Below, in pieces: positions 8,614 through 16,550 of a DNA stretch of 64,000 bases; position 1 is the stretch's first letter, and each line of letters opens with the position of its first letter. The notes beneath the pieces are model-generated. The model searched no databases. It was not told where the DNA came from and saw nothing but the letters and a program-made list of their open reading frames with translations. The stretch lies in contig CAVUFH010000003.1 of the NCBI GenBank assembly GCA_963740835.1, positions 1,240,001 through 1,304,000 on the forward strand, written 5' to 3'. Position numbers and translations under genes: made by a program. Source of the DNA: CAVUFH01 sp963740835. Lineage in GTDB: Bacteria; Actinomycetota; Acidimicrobiia; IMCC26256; PALSA-610.

Positions 8614-10336
8614 ATGACGGCGCCCGACGCGACCACTGCGTTCGCCCACGCGCTCGTCGACGAGTGGGCGCGGTCCGGCTGCACCGATGCGGTCGTCGCA
8701 CCCGGCTCGCGATCGACACCGCTCGCTCTCGCGCTGGCGCGCGACGCGCGGATCCGCGTGCACGTCGTCCTCGACGAGCGGTCGGCCGGGTTTCGCGCGC
8801 TCGGGATCGGGCTCGCCGCGCGCGCGCCCGCGATCCTCTTGTGCACCTCGGGGACCGCTGCCGCCAACTTCCATCCCGCGGTGATCGAGGCTGCACACGC
8901 CCGGGTTCCGATGCTCGTGTGTACTGCCGACCGGCCCCCCGAGCTCCGCGAAACCGGCGCGGGCCAGACGATCGACCAGACCAGGCTGTACGGGGGCGCG
9001 GTCCGCTGGTTCTGCGATCCCGGACCGCCGGAAGCGATCGCGGCTGCCGGTACGACGTGGCGCGCGATCGCCTGCCACGCGTTCGCGACCGCCCAGGGTC
9101 CGCCGGCCGGGCCGGTGCATCTCAACCTCCCGTTCCGGGAACCGCTCGTACCAACCGGCGACACGCTCGTCGACGCACCCGGCCGCGCAACCGGACACCC
9201 GTGGATCACGAGCACGACCGCGCCGCGCGCCGCCGATGCCGCGACCGTGCAACGTCTCGCCGCGCTCGTCGCGCGCGCACCCGAAAGGACTCCTCGTCGC
9301 GGGCTGGGGTGCGGACACTGCCGTTGCGACTGCGACGCGCTTCGCGCTCGCCGCGGGCTGGCCCGTGCTCGCGGACCCGATCTCGGGTCTCCGCGCCGGC
9401 GCCCACGCGATCTCGACCTACGAAGCGTTGCTGCGCACCGAATCCTTCGCGGTGTCCCATCGTCCCGACGTCGTCGTCCGCATCGGCGCGCCGGTCACCA
9501 GCAAGATCCTCAACGCGTGGCTGGACGACGGTATCGAACAGGTGGTCATCGACCCGGACGATGCCTGGCTCGACCCGCGGCGCGCCGCGACCGAGCGCGT
9601 GCTTGCGGCACCCGGTCCGTTCCTCGACGCGCTCGCGTCGGAGCTGGAGAGTGCGGGTGAGCTGAGCCGTCCGGGGGAGCGTGACTGGCTCGACTCGTGG
9701 CTCGAGGCGGAGGAACGCGCACGCGCCGCGATCGACCATGTCCTCGACGGCGCGGGTGCACCCCACGAGGGCGTGCTCGCGCGCGACCTCGCGGCCGCGC
9801 TCCCGGACGGTGCTGCGCTCGTGGTCGCCTCGAGCCTGCCCGTGCGCGCGCTCGAATGGTGCATGGCGCCGCGCGACGGTCTCACGCTGTACGCGAACCG
9901 CGGCGCGAACGGGATCGACGGCTTCGTCTCGACCGCCTTCGGCGTGGCATCCGCGTCGGCGGGTCCGGTCGTCGCGCTCTGCGGCGACCTGTGCTTCCTG
10001 CACGACACGAACGGTCTGCTCGGCGCGGCCGTGGGCCCGCCGGTCACGTTCGTCGTGATCGACAATGACGGCGGCGGGATCTTCTCGTACCTGCCCCAGC
10101 AAGGGTTGCCCGAGTTCGAGGCGCTATTCGGTACGCCGCACGGCCTGGATCTCGTGGCAGTCGCGCGTGCGCACGGCGTCACCGCGGAGCGGGTCGCTGA
10201 TCTGGGCACGCTCAAGGACGCGGTCGCCGCGGGCGAGACGCGAGTGCTCGTCGTTCCCGTGGACCGGTCGACGAGCGTCGAGCGACACCGCGCGCTCTGG
10301 ACCGCCGCCGGCGCGGCGGTTGCGGCCGGGAGCTGA
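8614..10336 (+). CDS. menD: 2-Succinyl-5-enolpyruvyl-6-hydroxy-3-cyclohexene-1-carboxylate synthase, with a 1-nt frameshift
   Basis: A ThDP-dependent MenD of about 573 residues once the frame is repaired. The N-terminal part (VVAPGSRSTPLALAL, LLCTSGTAAANFHPAVIEA, ETGAGQTIDQ) is in frame 1 to about 9283; the remainder (GLLVAGWGADTAVATATRF, NRGANGIDGFVSTAFG, the ThDP/Mg motif GDLCFLHDTNGL and DNDGGGIFSYLPQ) is in frame 2. Removing one A from the AAA at 9284-9286 restores an uninterrupted protein (ARAPEGLLVAG). The rest is intact, so a sequencing indel is the simplest explanation. The enzyme joins isochorismate and 2-oxoglutarate. ATG 8614 has GGAG upstream. Confidence 0.88.
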
Positions 10337-10339
10337 CGC

Positions 10340-11510
10340 TCAGGGCCGGACGAGCGCGCCGAGCATCGGTTGGAGCTTGGCCTGCGTCTCGGCCCACTCG
10401 GAGCCCGGTTCCGAGCCGGTCACGATGCCGGCGCCCGCGTAGCAGCGAGCGTGCGTGCCGTCGATCTCCGCGCAACGGAGGGCCACGACGAACTCACCGT
10501 CGCCGTGGGCGTCCATCCACCCGCACGCGCCTGCGTAGCGGCCGCGCGCGGCGCCCCTCGAGCTGCTGGATCATGCGGCGGGCGGGTTCTGCGGGCCAGC
10601 CGCCGATGGCCGGTGTCGGGTGGAGGCGATCGACGAGGTCGAGCGCGGTGACGCCGGGATCGGTCAGGCGACCGCGGATCGTGGTCGCGAGGTGGGTGAC
10701 GTTCGCGAAGCGCACGGCGGCGGGGCCTTCGCGCGTGACGTCGGCGCACACCGGTTGCAGTGCACCGGCGATCGCATCGACGACCACGCCGTGTTCGTGG
10801 GCGTCCTTGCGCGACGCGAGCAGTGCGGCCGGGTCAGCGCCGGTGCCGGCCATCGGGCGGGACACCACCGCAGCACCGTGTCGCTGCACCAGCACTTCCG
10901 GGCTGGCCCCGACGAACCCGTCGACGGCGTACACGGTGCAGCCGGGCTGTGTCGCGCGGAGGATGTCGAGCACCTCGGTGATGTCGAACGGCGCGTCGGC
11001 GTCGACCTCGATGTCGCGCGCGAGGACGACCTTCTCGACCTCGCCCCGATTGATCGCAGCCAGCGTCTCTTCGATCATGGCGCGCCATGCGTCGGGCTCG
11101 GTGAGGCGATGCACCGAGAACCGGGCCGGACGGTCATGGGTGACGTGCAGCGTGGGCGGGATCTCGGCGCCTTCGATCGTGGTGCACCACGCGCGTCCGT
11201 CCGGGTCGCGCGCAACGATCCGGGCCGGGAGCAGGAACTGTCCGCCGCCCTCGAAGCGCAGTGCGCCGACGACGCGCGGCCCCGCGGTTGCCGGAGCATC
11301 CTCGGGACGGACGTGCCGAATCGTGTCGAGCACGCGACGCGCGCCCGGCGCCGCGAACCGGGCGGCGATGCCCGCAGTCACGAACCCCGAGTGTCCGTCG
11401 AGCCAGGCGAAACCACCGGTGCCGAGGTGCGCGAGGAGGTCGCCGGGGTCGTCGACGGCCTCGGTCCGCGCGACGAACTGCTGCCGTGCATCGGGGGAGA
11501 GGCTGGTCAT
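10340..11510 (-). CDS. menF: Isochorismate synthase, with a 1-nt frameshift
   Basis: A chorismate-binding enzyme of about 389 residues after repair, converting chorismate to isochorismate, the first step of menaquinone synthesis. The open part covers VEKVVLARDIEV, GASPEVLV, SRPMAGT, THLATTIRG and LHPTPAIGGWP. Beyond the run of C at 10554-10557 the frame changes; dropping one base gives the expected GRYAGACGWMD, RCAEIDG and YAGAGIVTGSEPGSEW end of the family, finishing at the TGA at 10340. Its ATG overlaps the menG stop (ATGA), placing it third in merR-menG-menF. An entC-type siderophore role is less likely given the men neighbours. Confidence 0.87.
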
Positions 11511-12205
11511 GGGCGCGTTCCGGTGAGGAGTTGTGCCGCGCCGAAGCCGAGTGTCTGTTGCGACACGTTCTCGAAGCCATGCCGCGCGAGCACCAGCGCG
11601 AGCTCCGCGGGTGCCGGGAGGTATGCGGTCGACGCGGGAAGGTACGCGTAGGCCTGGCGATCGGACACGAGGCCGCCGACGAACGGCACCACCTTACGGA
11701 ACCACAACCCGTGCAGCGCGCGCACCCGCGGCGAGGCGGGCTCGGCGACGTCGAGCAGTGCAACCCGCCCGTTCGGACGGAGCACCCGCGCGCATTCCGC
11801 GAAGAACGGCTCCAGGCCGGTGAAGTTGCGCAGCGCGAAGCCCGAGATCAGACCATCGACCGCGCCGGTCGGGATCGGCAGCTGCAACGCGTCGGCGCGC
11901 ACGAGCGGCACGGCAACGGTCGCGCTCGCGAGCATCCCCGCGGAGAAGTCCACGCCGATGGGGCGCAGGCCGGCCTGGCCGAGCTCGCGGCACAGGTCGC
12001 CCGTGCCGCACGCGACATCGAGCACGACCGAACCTGGCGCGAGTTCGAGCTCGCGCACTGCGGTGCGACGCCAGCCGACGTCCATGCGGAACGTCAGCAT
12101 GCGGTTGAGCAGGTCGTAGCGCGGCGCGATGCGGTCGAACATGTCTTCGACGACTTGCGCCTTGTCGGCCGATGCCGGCAGCACCGTGTTGGCGTCGGTC
12201 TTCAC
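11507..12205 (-). CDS. menG: Demethylmenaquinone methyltransferase
   Basis: A 232-residue UbiE/MenG-family methyltransferase catalysing the last step of menaquinone synthesis. Family marks are VEDMFDRIAPRYDLLNRML at the N-terminus, VVLDVACGTGDL as SAM motif I, and GFALRNFTGLEPFF, LDVAEPASP and WFRKVVPFVGGLVS in order. The GTG start overlaps the TGA of the MerR-type gene (GTGA) and its own TGA overlaps the menF ATG, so all three are translationally linked. Also usable for ubiquinone in other phyla, but the menaquinone genes alongside decide the name. Confidence 0.92.
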   Translation of the reverse strand: MKTDANTVLPASADKAQVVEDMFDRIAPRYDLLNRMLTFRMDVGWRRTAVRELELAPGSVVLDVACGTGDLCRELGQAGLRPIGVDFSAGMLASATVAVPLVRADALQLPIPTGAVDGLISGFALRNFTGLEPFFAECARVLRPNGRVALLDVAEPASPRVRALHGLWFRKVVPFVGGLVSDRQAYAYLPASTAYLPAPAELALVLARHGFENVSQQTLGFGAAQLLTGTRP

Positions 12206-12980
12206 GCGAGGAACCCCTCTTCGAGCCGGCTGGCCGCGGCCTCGGACACCGCCGCGAGCTCGGTGTCCTCACCGACGCGCTCGAGGTGCTCCTGCGCGAC
12301 CGCGAGCAATACGCGGCGAAAGTGGTGCGCGACCAGGGTCGTGATCGTGGGGAGGAGCACGCGGAACGCGGCGACGAGCGCCTCGGCCTTCTCGTCGTCG
12401 GGGAGCTCGGACGCGCGCAACGGCTGCCGCACGTGCTCGTCGAACAGTGCCACCGCCTGCTCGGCGACGTCGCGCGTTGCCGCCGTGTGCTCACGCGCGA
12501 GCGCCAAGAGCTCGGGCAGGGGCAACCCCCGTTCGAGCAACGAGAGTCCCTGCTGCACGATCGTGACGTCGGCAGTCGTGTAGCACTCCGCGCCGTCGTG
12601 GATGCGCGGGAGGAGGAGGCCTTCGCGCGCGACTGCTTCGAGGAGGGGGAGCGGGACCGCGGCCCGCGCCGCGAGCTCGGGCAGCGTGAGGAACTCTTCG
12701 CGCGCCCCGGTGTCGGCGGCCGCGGACGCCACCGCGGCGGCGAGCGGCACGTCGGTCGCGTCGATCTCGCCCGCAAGCAGGCGCTCGATCAGCGCGAGTG
12801 TGAGGCCCTGGCCCTGCAGTTCGCGAATACGTGCCAGCCGTTCGAGGTGCTCGGGGCCGTACCAGGCCACCCGGCCCTCGCGGCGGGCGGTGGAAGCAGG
12901 CGGCGCTTCTGGTAGAAGCGAATCGTGTCGACCGACACGTGGGCCCGCAGGGCGAGGTCCTCGACACGCCACCGATCCAT
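12202..12980 (-). CDS. MerR-family regulator heading the menG-menF operon, with a 1-nt frameshift
   Basis: After repair this is a regulator of about 259 residues. The N-terminus (RVEDLALRAHVSVDTIRFYQ, then KRRLLPPP) is a standard MerR winged helix-turn-helix; the continuing GRVAWYGPEHLERLARIREL and LTLALIERLLAGEID form the wing and dimerisation start. The first 30 codons and the rest are in different frames; adding one base to the GGG at 12885-12887 gives LLPPPRREGRVAWYG and a continuous protein. About 150 C-terminal residues form a helical effector region that I do not recognise; no cysteine-based metal site is evident. Its own promoter carries the inverted repeat shared with menE/menB. If the frameshift is real the regulator is dead. 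Confidence 0.8.
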
Positions 12981-12987
12981 GGGCGCG

Positions 12988-12993
12988 ATTGTA
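12988..12993 (-). promoter_or_regulatory. Predicted -10 (TACAAT) of merR-menG-menF
   Basis: TACAAT ends 7 nt before the ATG with no ribosome-binding site between, so the operon message is probably leaderless. The hexamer is part of one arm of the operator repeat. Confidence 0.6.
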
Positions 12994-13013
12994 GGAGCAA
13001 TCACTCCCACAAT
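12988..13013. promoter_or_regulatory. Inverted repeat over the merR promoter (candidate autoregulatory operator)
   Basis: Ten-base arms (ATTGTAGGAG / CTCCCACAAT, one mismatch) flank a 6-base centre CAATCA. The core matches the menE/menB repeat at 6062-6081 in 18 of 20 positions. On the minus strand the arm nearest the gene contains TACAAT, a good -10, 7 nt before the ATG at 12980, so binding here would directly overlap the promoter. Confidence 0.7.
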
Positions 13014-13032
13014 GCGCCCCCGGCCCATCGCG

Positions 13033-13091
13033 CACATGTGATGTGTGGAATCAGCCCGCTGCGAGCAGTCCGATCGCGCACATGTCATGTG
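13033..13091. repeat. Paired palindromic element, copy 1
   Basis: Two short palindromes, CACATGTGATGTG (13033-13045) and CACATGTCATGTG (13079-13091), start exactly 46 bp apart between merR and the crotonase gene. The same pair with the same spacing recurs at 25674-25732. The 33 bp between them is only partly similar in the two copies. Confidence 0.7.
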
Positions 13092-13101
13092 TGGGGTCGG
13101 G

Positions 13102-13869
13102 CTAAGTGGACTTCCAGACCGGTTGGCGCTTCTCGGCGAAGGCGGTGGCGCCCTCGATCGCGTCGCCGCTGGCGAAGGCCGCGCTGGCGAGCTCGTTGGT
13201 GCGCTGCCAGCCCGCGGCCTCGTCGAGCTCGGCGGCCTCGCGTACCAGCTGACGGGAGAGGCGCACCGCGATCGGGGAGTTGGCACCGATCCGTTCCGCG
13301 AGCGCGAGCGCGTCGTCGACCACCTCGGCGCGGGGCACGACCCGGTTCACCAGGCCGAGCTGCAGGGCGCGGTCGGCGTCGATGGGGTCGCCGGTCATCG
13401 CGAGCTCCAGCGCGATCGCGAGCGGCAGGCGCTTCGGCAAACGGATCAGCCCGCCCGCCGCCGCCATCAGGCCCCGCTGCACCTCCGGGATGCCGAAGCG
13501 CGCGGTGTCGGCCGCGACGACGAGGTCGCAGGCGAGGACGATCTCGCACCCACCGGCGAGCGCGGGGCCGTTCACGGCGGCGATCAGTGGCTTCGGGAAG
13601 TCACGCGTCACGATGCCGGCGAAGTTGCCTTTGACGCGCGCGATGTCGAGTGCCCGACCCTGCGCGACGACCTTCAGGTCCGCGCCGGCCGAAAAGACGT
13701 CGCCCGCGCCGGTGAGCACGACCGCCCGCAAGGCCGGGTCGGCTTCGATCTCGTCGAGGATGCCGACCATCGTCTCGCTGACTTCCGGGCTGATCGCGTT
13801 GCGCGCCTCGGGCCGGTTCAAGGTGACGAGCGCGGTGGCGCCCCTGCGTTCCCATTCAACGACTGCCAT
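13102..13869 (-). CDS. Enoyl-CoA hydratase/isomerase family protein
   Basis: A 255-residue crotonase. The oxyanion-hole segments are FSAGADLKVV and AAVNGPALAGGCEIVLACDL; RFGIPEVQRGLMAAAGGLIR contains the position of the first catalytic Glu of enoyl-CoA hydratases, with a second region TGDPIDADRALQLGLVNRVV. The acidic residue in FGIPEVQRG supports hydratase activity, though substrate is unknown. It is followed upstream (same strand) by an MFS transporter and a second crotonase gene. A TAGGTT hexamer 8 nt before the ATG fits a leaderless start. Confidence 0.82.
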   Translation of the reverse strand: MAVVEWERRGATALVTLNRPEARNAISPEVSETMVGILDEIEADPALRAVVLTGAGDVFSAGADLKVVAQGRALDIARVKGNFAGIVTRDFPKPLIAAVNGPALAGGCEIVLACDLVVAADTARFGIPEVQRGLMAAAGGLIRLPKRLPLAIALELAMTGDPIDADRALQLGLVNRVVPRAEVVDDALALAERIGANSPIAVRLSRQLVREAAELDEAAGWQRTNELASAAFASGDAIEGATAFAEKRQPVWKST

Positions 13870-13877
13870 GCGCGCGG

Positions 13878-13883
13878 AACCTA
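13878..13883 (-). promoter_or_regulatory. Predicted -10 (TAGGTT) of the 13.1-kb crotonase gene
   Basis: TAGGTT on the minus strand ends 8 nt before the ATG at 13869; it supports that start and a leaderless transcript. It lies in the 17-bp gap after the MFS gene. Confidence 0.4.
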
Positions 13884-13886
13884 CTC

Positions 13887-15125
13887 CTATACGGCCGGGA
13901 GCGGCCCGGCGGGATCGATCGCGCGCGTGATGCCCGGTCGCGTGAGCCGCACCGCCAGCAGCGTCGCCGCCATCAACACCGCCGCGCCGGCGGTGGTCGC
14001 CCGCAGCCCGATCGAGTCCGCGATCTTGCCCTGCAGCACCGCGCCCAAGGGGTAGAGCGAACCGAGGATCACGTTGTTCACCGCCAGCACCCGTCCGCGC
14101 AGGTGGGCCGGCGCGCGCAGTTGCGACACGGTGAAGAAGCTCGACAGCGCGCCGAGATAGATCGCGCCGACGAAGAACAGTGTCAACGCCGACACCGGCA
14201 GCACCGGCGCGTATGCGTACGCGAGCAGGGCGGGCGGGAGGATCGCGAGCATCGCGACCACCACGCGCCGGATCCCGAACCGGTTCGTCAACGTCCCGAG
14301 CGCGAACCCCATGAGCACGGCGCCGATCCCTTGCGCGGTGACGAGGATCGACGTACCTCGGGCGCCCGCCTCGAAGACTTTCTCCGCCATTGCCGGCACC
14401 AGTGCGATGAAGGGTGCCGCGAGCAACGTGTTGACGCACATCGCGCCCACGCTCACCCGCAGGCCGCGATCGGCGCGCACGAAGCGGGCCCCGAACTTCA
14501 TCGACGCCCATAGGGTCTCGCCTTCGGGCGGCGGTTTCGGCGCCGGGAGGCGAAGCGTGAGAAGGACGAAGACGACGGCGAGGAAGCTCGCCGCGTTCAG
14601 GCCCAGCGCCCACGCGTAGCCGCCGATCGCGACGACGACGCCCGCGATGGCGGGGCCGACGACGCGGCCCAGGTTGAACTGCGCCGACGACAACGCGACC
14701 GCGCTCGCGAGGTCCTCTTCGGGTACGAGGTCGGGGAGCATGGCCTGGAACGCGGGGAAGCCGAGCGCGGACGCGATACCGCCGGCGAACACGATCAGCG
14801 TGACCACCGGTGCCGACGGTGCGCCGATCACGAACAGCGTCGTGAGCAGCGTGGCGAGGCCCGTCTGCACGAGCGTCGTCGTCATGAGCAGTACCCGTCG
14901 CGACATCCGATCCGCGAGCGCGCCGCCCACCGGGCCGAGCAGCGCGATCGGCACGAACGCGGCCGCGGCGACGGTGCCCGTCCACGCGGCCTGGCCGGTC
15001 GCCTCGGTCACGTAGATACCGATCGCGACGGTCTCCATCCACGTCCCGATGTTCGAGACGAAGGCACCGGTCCAAAGTCGTGCGTACGGACGATGTTTGA
15101 GCGCCGCGAGCGAGAGGAGAGCCAC
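13887..15125 (-). CDS. MFS transporter (MFS_3/enterobactin-exporter-like)
   Basis: A 412-residue major facilitator protein with about 12 hydrophobic segments. The N-terminal RLWTGAFVSNIGTWMETVAI and the loop GGALADRMSRRVLL between helices 2 and 3 are characteristic of the MFS_3 branch. The second half begins around FGARFVRADRGLRV. Substrate unknown; export of a small molecule is usual for this branch. The GTG start lies 9 nt after TAGCGT. It is flanked on the same strand by two crotonase genes. Confidence 0.8.
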   Translation of the reverse strand: MALLSLAALKHRPYARLWTGAFVSNIGTWMETVAIGIYVTEATGQAAWTGTVAAAAFVPIALLGPVGGALADRMSRRVLLMTTTLVQTGLATLLTTLFVIGAPSAPVVTLIVFAGGIASALGFPAFQAMLPDLVPEEDLASAVALSSAQFNLGRVVGPAIAGVVVAIGGYAWALGLNAASFLAVVFVLLTLRLPAPKPPPEGETLWASMKFGARFVRADRGLRVSVGAMCVNTLLAAPFIALVPAMAEKVFEAGARGTSILVTAQGIGAVLMGFALGTLTNRFGIRRVVVAMLAILPPALLAYAYAPVLPVSALTLFFVGAIYLGALSSFFTVSQLRAPAHLRGRVLAVNNVILGSLYPLGAVLQGKIADSIGLRATTAGAAVLMAATLLAVRLTRPGITRAIDPAGPLPAV

Positions 15126-15134
15126 CCGGCGGGG

Positions 15135-15140
15135 ACGCTA
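15135..15140 (-). promoter_or_regulatory. Predicted -10 (TAGCGT) of the MFS gene
   Basis: TAGCGT on the minus strand, 9 nt before the GTG at 15125, with no Shine-Dalgarno sequence. Confidence 0.4.
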
Positions 15141-15151
15141 TCGGTCTTGAC

Positions 15152-15934
15152 TCACGCGCCCATCGACCACGACGGCGCGCGCTTCTCGAGGAACGCGCGC
15201 ATGCCCTCCTGGGCGTCGTCGATCTGTGCGTTCTCGACCATGACGCCGCACGTGAGCGCGTACGCCTCGGCTTCTCCGTTGCTTTCCTGGGCGTAGAACG
15301 CCTGCTTGCCGAGCGCGAGGACGGTCGGGCTGGCGCGGAGGATCCGCGCCGCCAGCGCGTCGGTCTCGCTGTCGAGGTCGGCGTCGGGCACGACCCGGTT
15401 GACGAGCCCCCATGCCGACGCGGTCGCGGCGTCGATCATGTCGCCGGTGAACAGCATCTCGAGCGCACGCTTGCGTCCGATCGAACGCGACACGGGGACC
15501 ATCGGCGTCGAGCAGAACAGACCGATGTTCACACCGGGAGTTGCGAACCGCGCGTCCTCCGACGCGATCGCGAGGTCGCACGCGGCGACGAGCTGACAGC
15601 CGGCAGCGGTTGCGACGCCGCGCACCTTCGCGATCACGGGTTGCGGGATCTCGTGCAGGCGTTGCATGAGCGTCACGCAGGTCGAGAACAGCTCGCGGTA
15701 GAACGCATCGCGGTTCGTCTCGACCATCTCGGCGATGTCGTGCCCGGCCGAGAACGCGGGTCCGTTGCCTTCGAGCACGACGACGCGCGCGGCGGAATCG
15801 GCGGCGATCGCATCGAGGGCTTCGTTCATCGCGCGCATCACGGGGAGCGACAGGGCGTTGCGGCGTTCCGGGCGATCGAGCACGAGCCGGGCGACGGGTT
15901 CGCCGAGAACGAGCCGTACGGCGTGAGACGCCAC
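15152..15934 (-). CDS. Enoyl-CoA hydratase/isomerase family protein
   Basis: A 260-residue crotonase distinct from the 13.1-kb gene. FSAGHDIAEM and KVRGVATAAGCQLVAACDL form the oxyanion hole; where many hydratases carry a catalytic Glu the sequence reads FATPGVNIGLFCSTPMVPVS, so the first acidic residue is absent and isomerase or another crotonase reaction is possible. It resembles enoyl-CoA hydratase domain-containing protein 3-type members. GTG 15934 lies 6 nt after TACGCT and is divergent from the sigma factor. Confidence 0.8.
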   Translation of the reverse strand: MASHAVRLVLGEPVARLVLDRPERRNALSLPVMRAMNEALDAIAADSAARVVVLEGNGPAFSAGHDIAEMVETNRDAFYRELFSTCVTLMQRLHEIPQPVIAKVRGVATAAGCQLVAACDLAIASEDARFATPGVNIGLFCSTPMVPVSRSIGRKRALEMLFTGDMIDAATASAWGLVNRVVPDADLDSETDALAARILRASPTVLALGKQAFYAQESNGEAEAYALTCGVMVENAQIDDAQEGMRAFLEKRAPSWSMGA

Positions 15935-15940
15935 CGGATC

Positions 15941-15946
15941 AGCGTA
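15941..15946 (-). promoter_or_regulatory. Predicted -10 (TACGCT) of the 15.2-kb crotonase gene
   Basis: TACGCT on the minus strand, 6 nt before the GTG at 15934. It lies in the 43-bp gap shared with the divergent sigma-factor gene. Confidence 0.45.
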
Positions 15947-15977
15947 GGCGCGGTACCGTGCGGGTTCCGGGGGGACG

Positions 15978-16550
15978 ATGCAAGGAAACGGTGGGTCCGG
16001 GCGTCTGAGCGATGTGCCGGACTCCGCGCTGCCGCTCGACGCCCTCGTGCCAGTCGGGCCCGGGTCCGACGGCGGACACCAGCCGGAGACGCGACCCGAG
16101 GTCGATGCGCCGCTGACGTTCGCCGAGCTCTACCGGACGGCGTTCACGGACATGGTGCGCCTCGCGTTCCTGCTCACCGGTTCGGCCGAGACCGCGCGCG
16201 ATCTCGTGCAGGATTCCTACCTGCGGGTCCATGGCGCGTGGGGGCGGATTTCCGAGCCGCGTGCGTACCTGCGCCGGACTGTCGTCAACGTGTGCAACTC
16301 TCACCATCGCCGAACGCGACGGCAGCGGCAGCACGCGGCGATGGCTCGCGTCGAGCCGGTCGCGTTCGAGGCCGAGGAGATGGCCGACGCCATCGCCGCG
16401 CTCCCGTACCGCCAGCGGGCCGCGATCGTGTTGCGGTTCTGGCACGACTGCACGGAGGCAGAGATCGCCGCTGCCCTCGGGTGCCGACCGGGCACGGTTG
16501 GTTCCCTCATCCACCGCGCCCTTGCCGAACTCCGAAAGGTCATGCCATGA
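15978..16550 (+). CDS. ECF RNA polymerase sigma factor (SigE-like)
   Basis: A 190-residue sigma-70 family member with region 2 (FTDMVRLAFLLTGSAETARD, DSYLRVHGAWGRI) and region 4 (LPYRQRAAIVLRFWHDCTEA and CRPGTVGSLIHRALAELR) and no region 3, as in ECF factors. The first 45 residues are an acidic, proline-rich extension. The start has a G-rich leader. Its stop overlaps the ATG of the next gene, a single-span membrane protein, as in sigma/anti-sigma pairs. Confidence 0.88.
   Translation: MQGNGGSGRLSDVPDSALPLDALVPVGPGSDGGHQPETRPEVDAPLTFAELYRTAFTDMVRLAFLLTGSAETARDLVQDSYLRVHGAWGRISEPRAYLRRTVVNVCNSHHRRTRRQRQHAAMARVEPVAFEAEEMADAIAALPYRQRAAIVLRFWHDCTEAEIAAALGCRPGTVGSLIHRALAELRKVMP

Noticed and set aside
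6825..9215. 796-codon open frame on the minus strand across menA, menH and menD
   Set aside because: It is antisense to well-supported genes, has arginine-rich low-complexity composition, and arises from high third-position GC.
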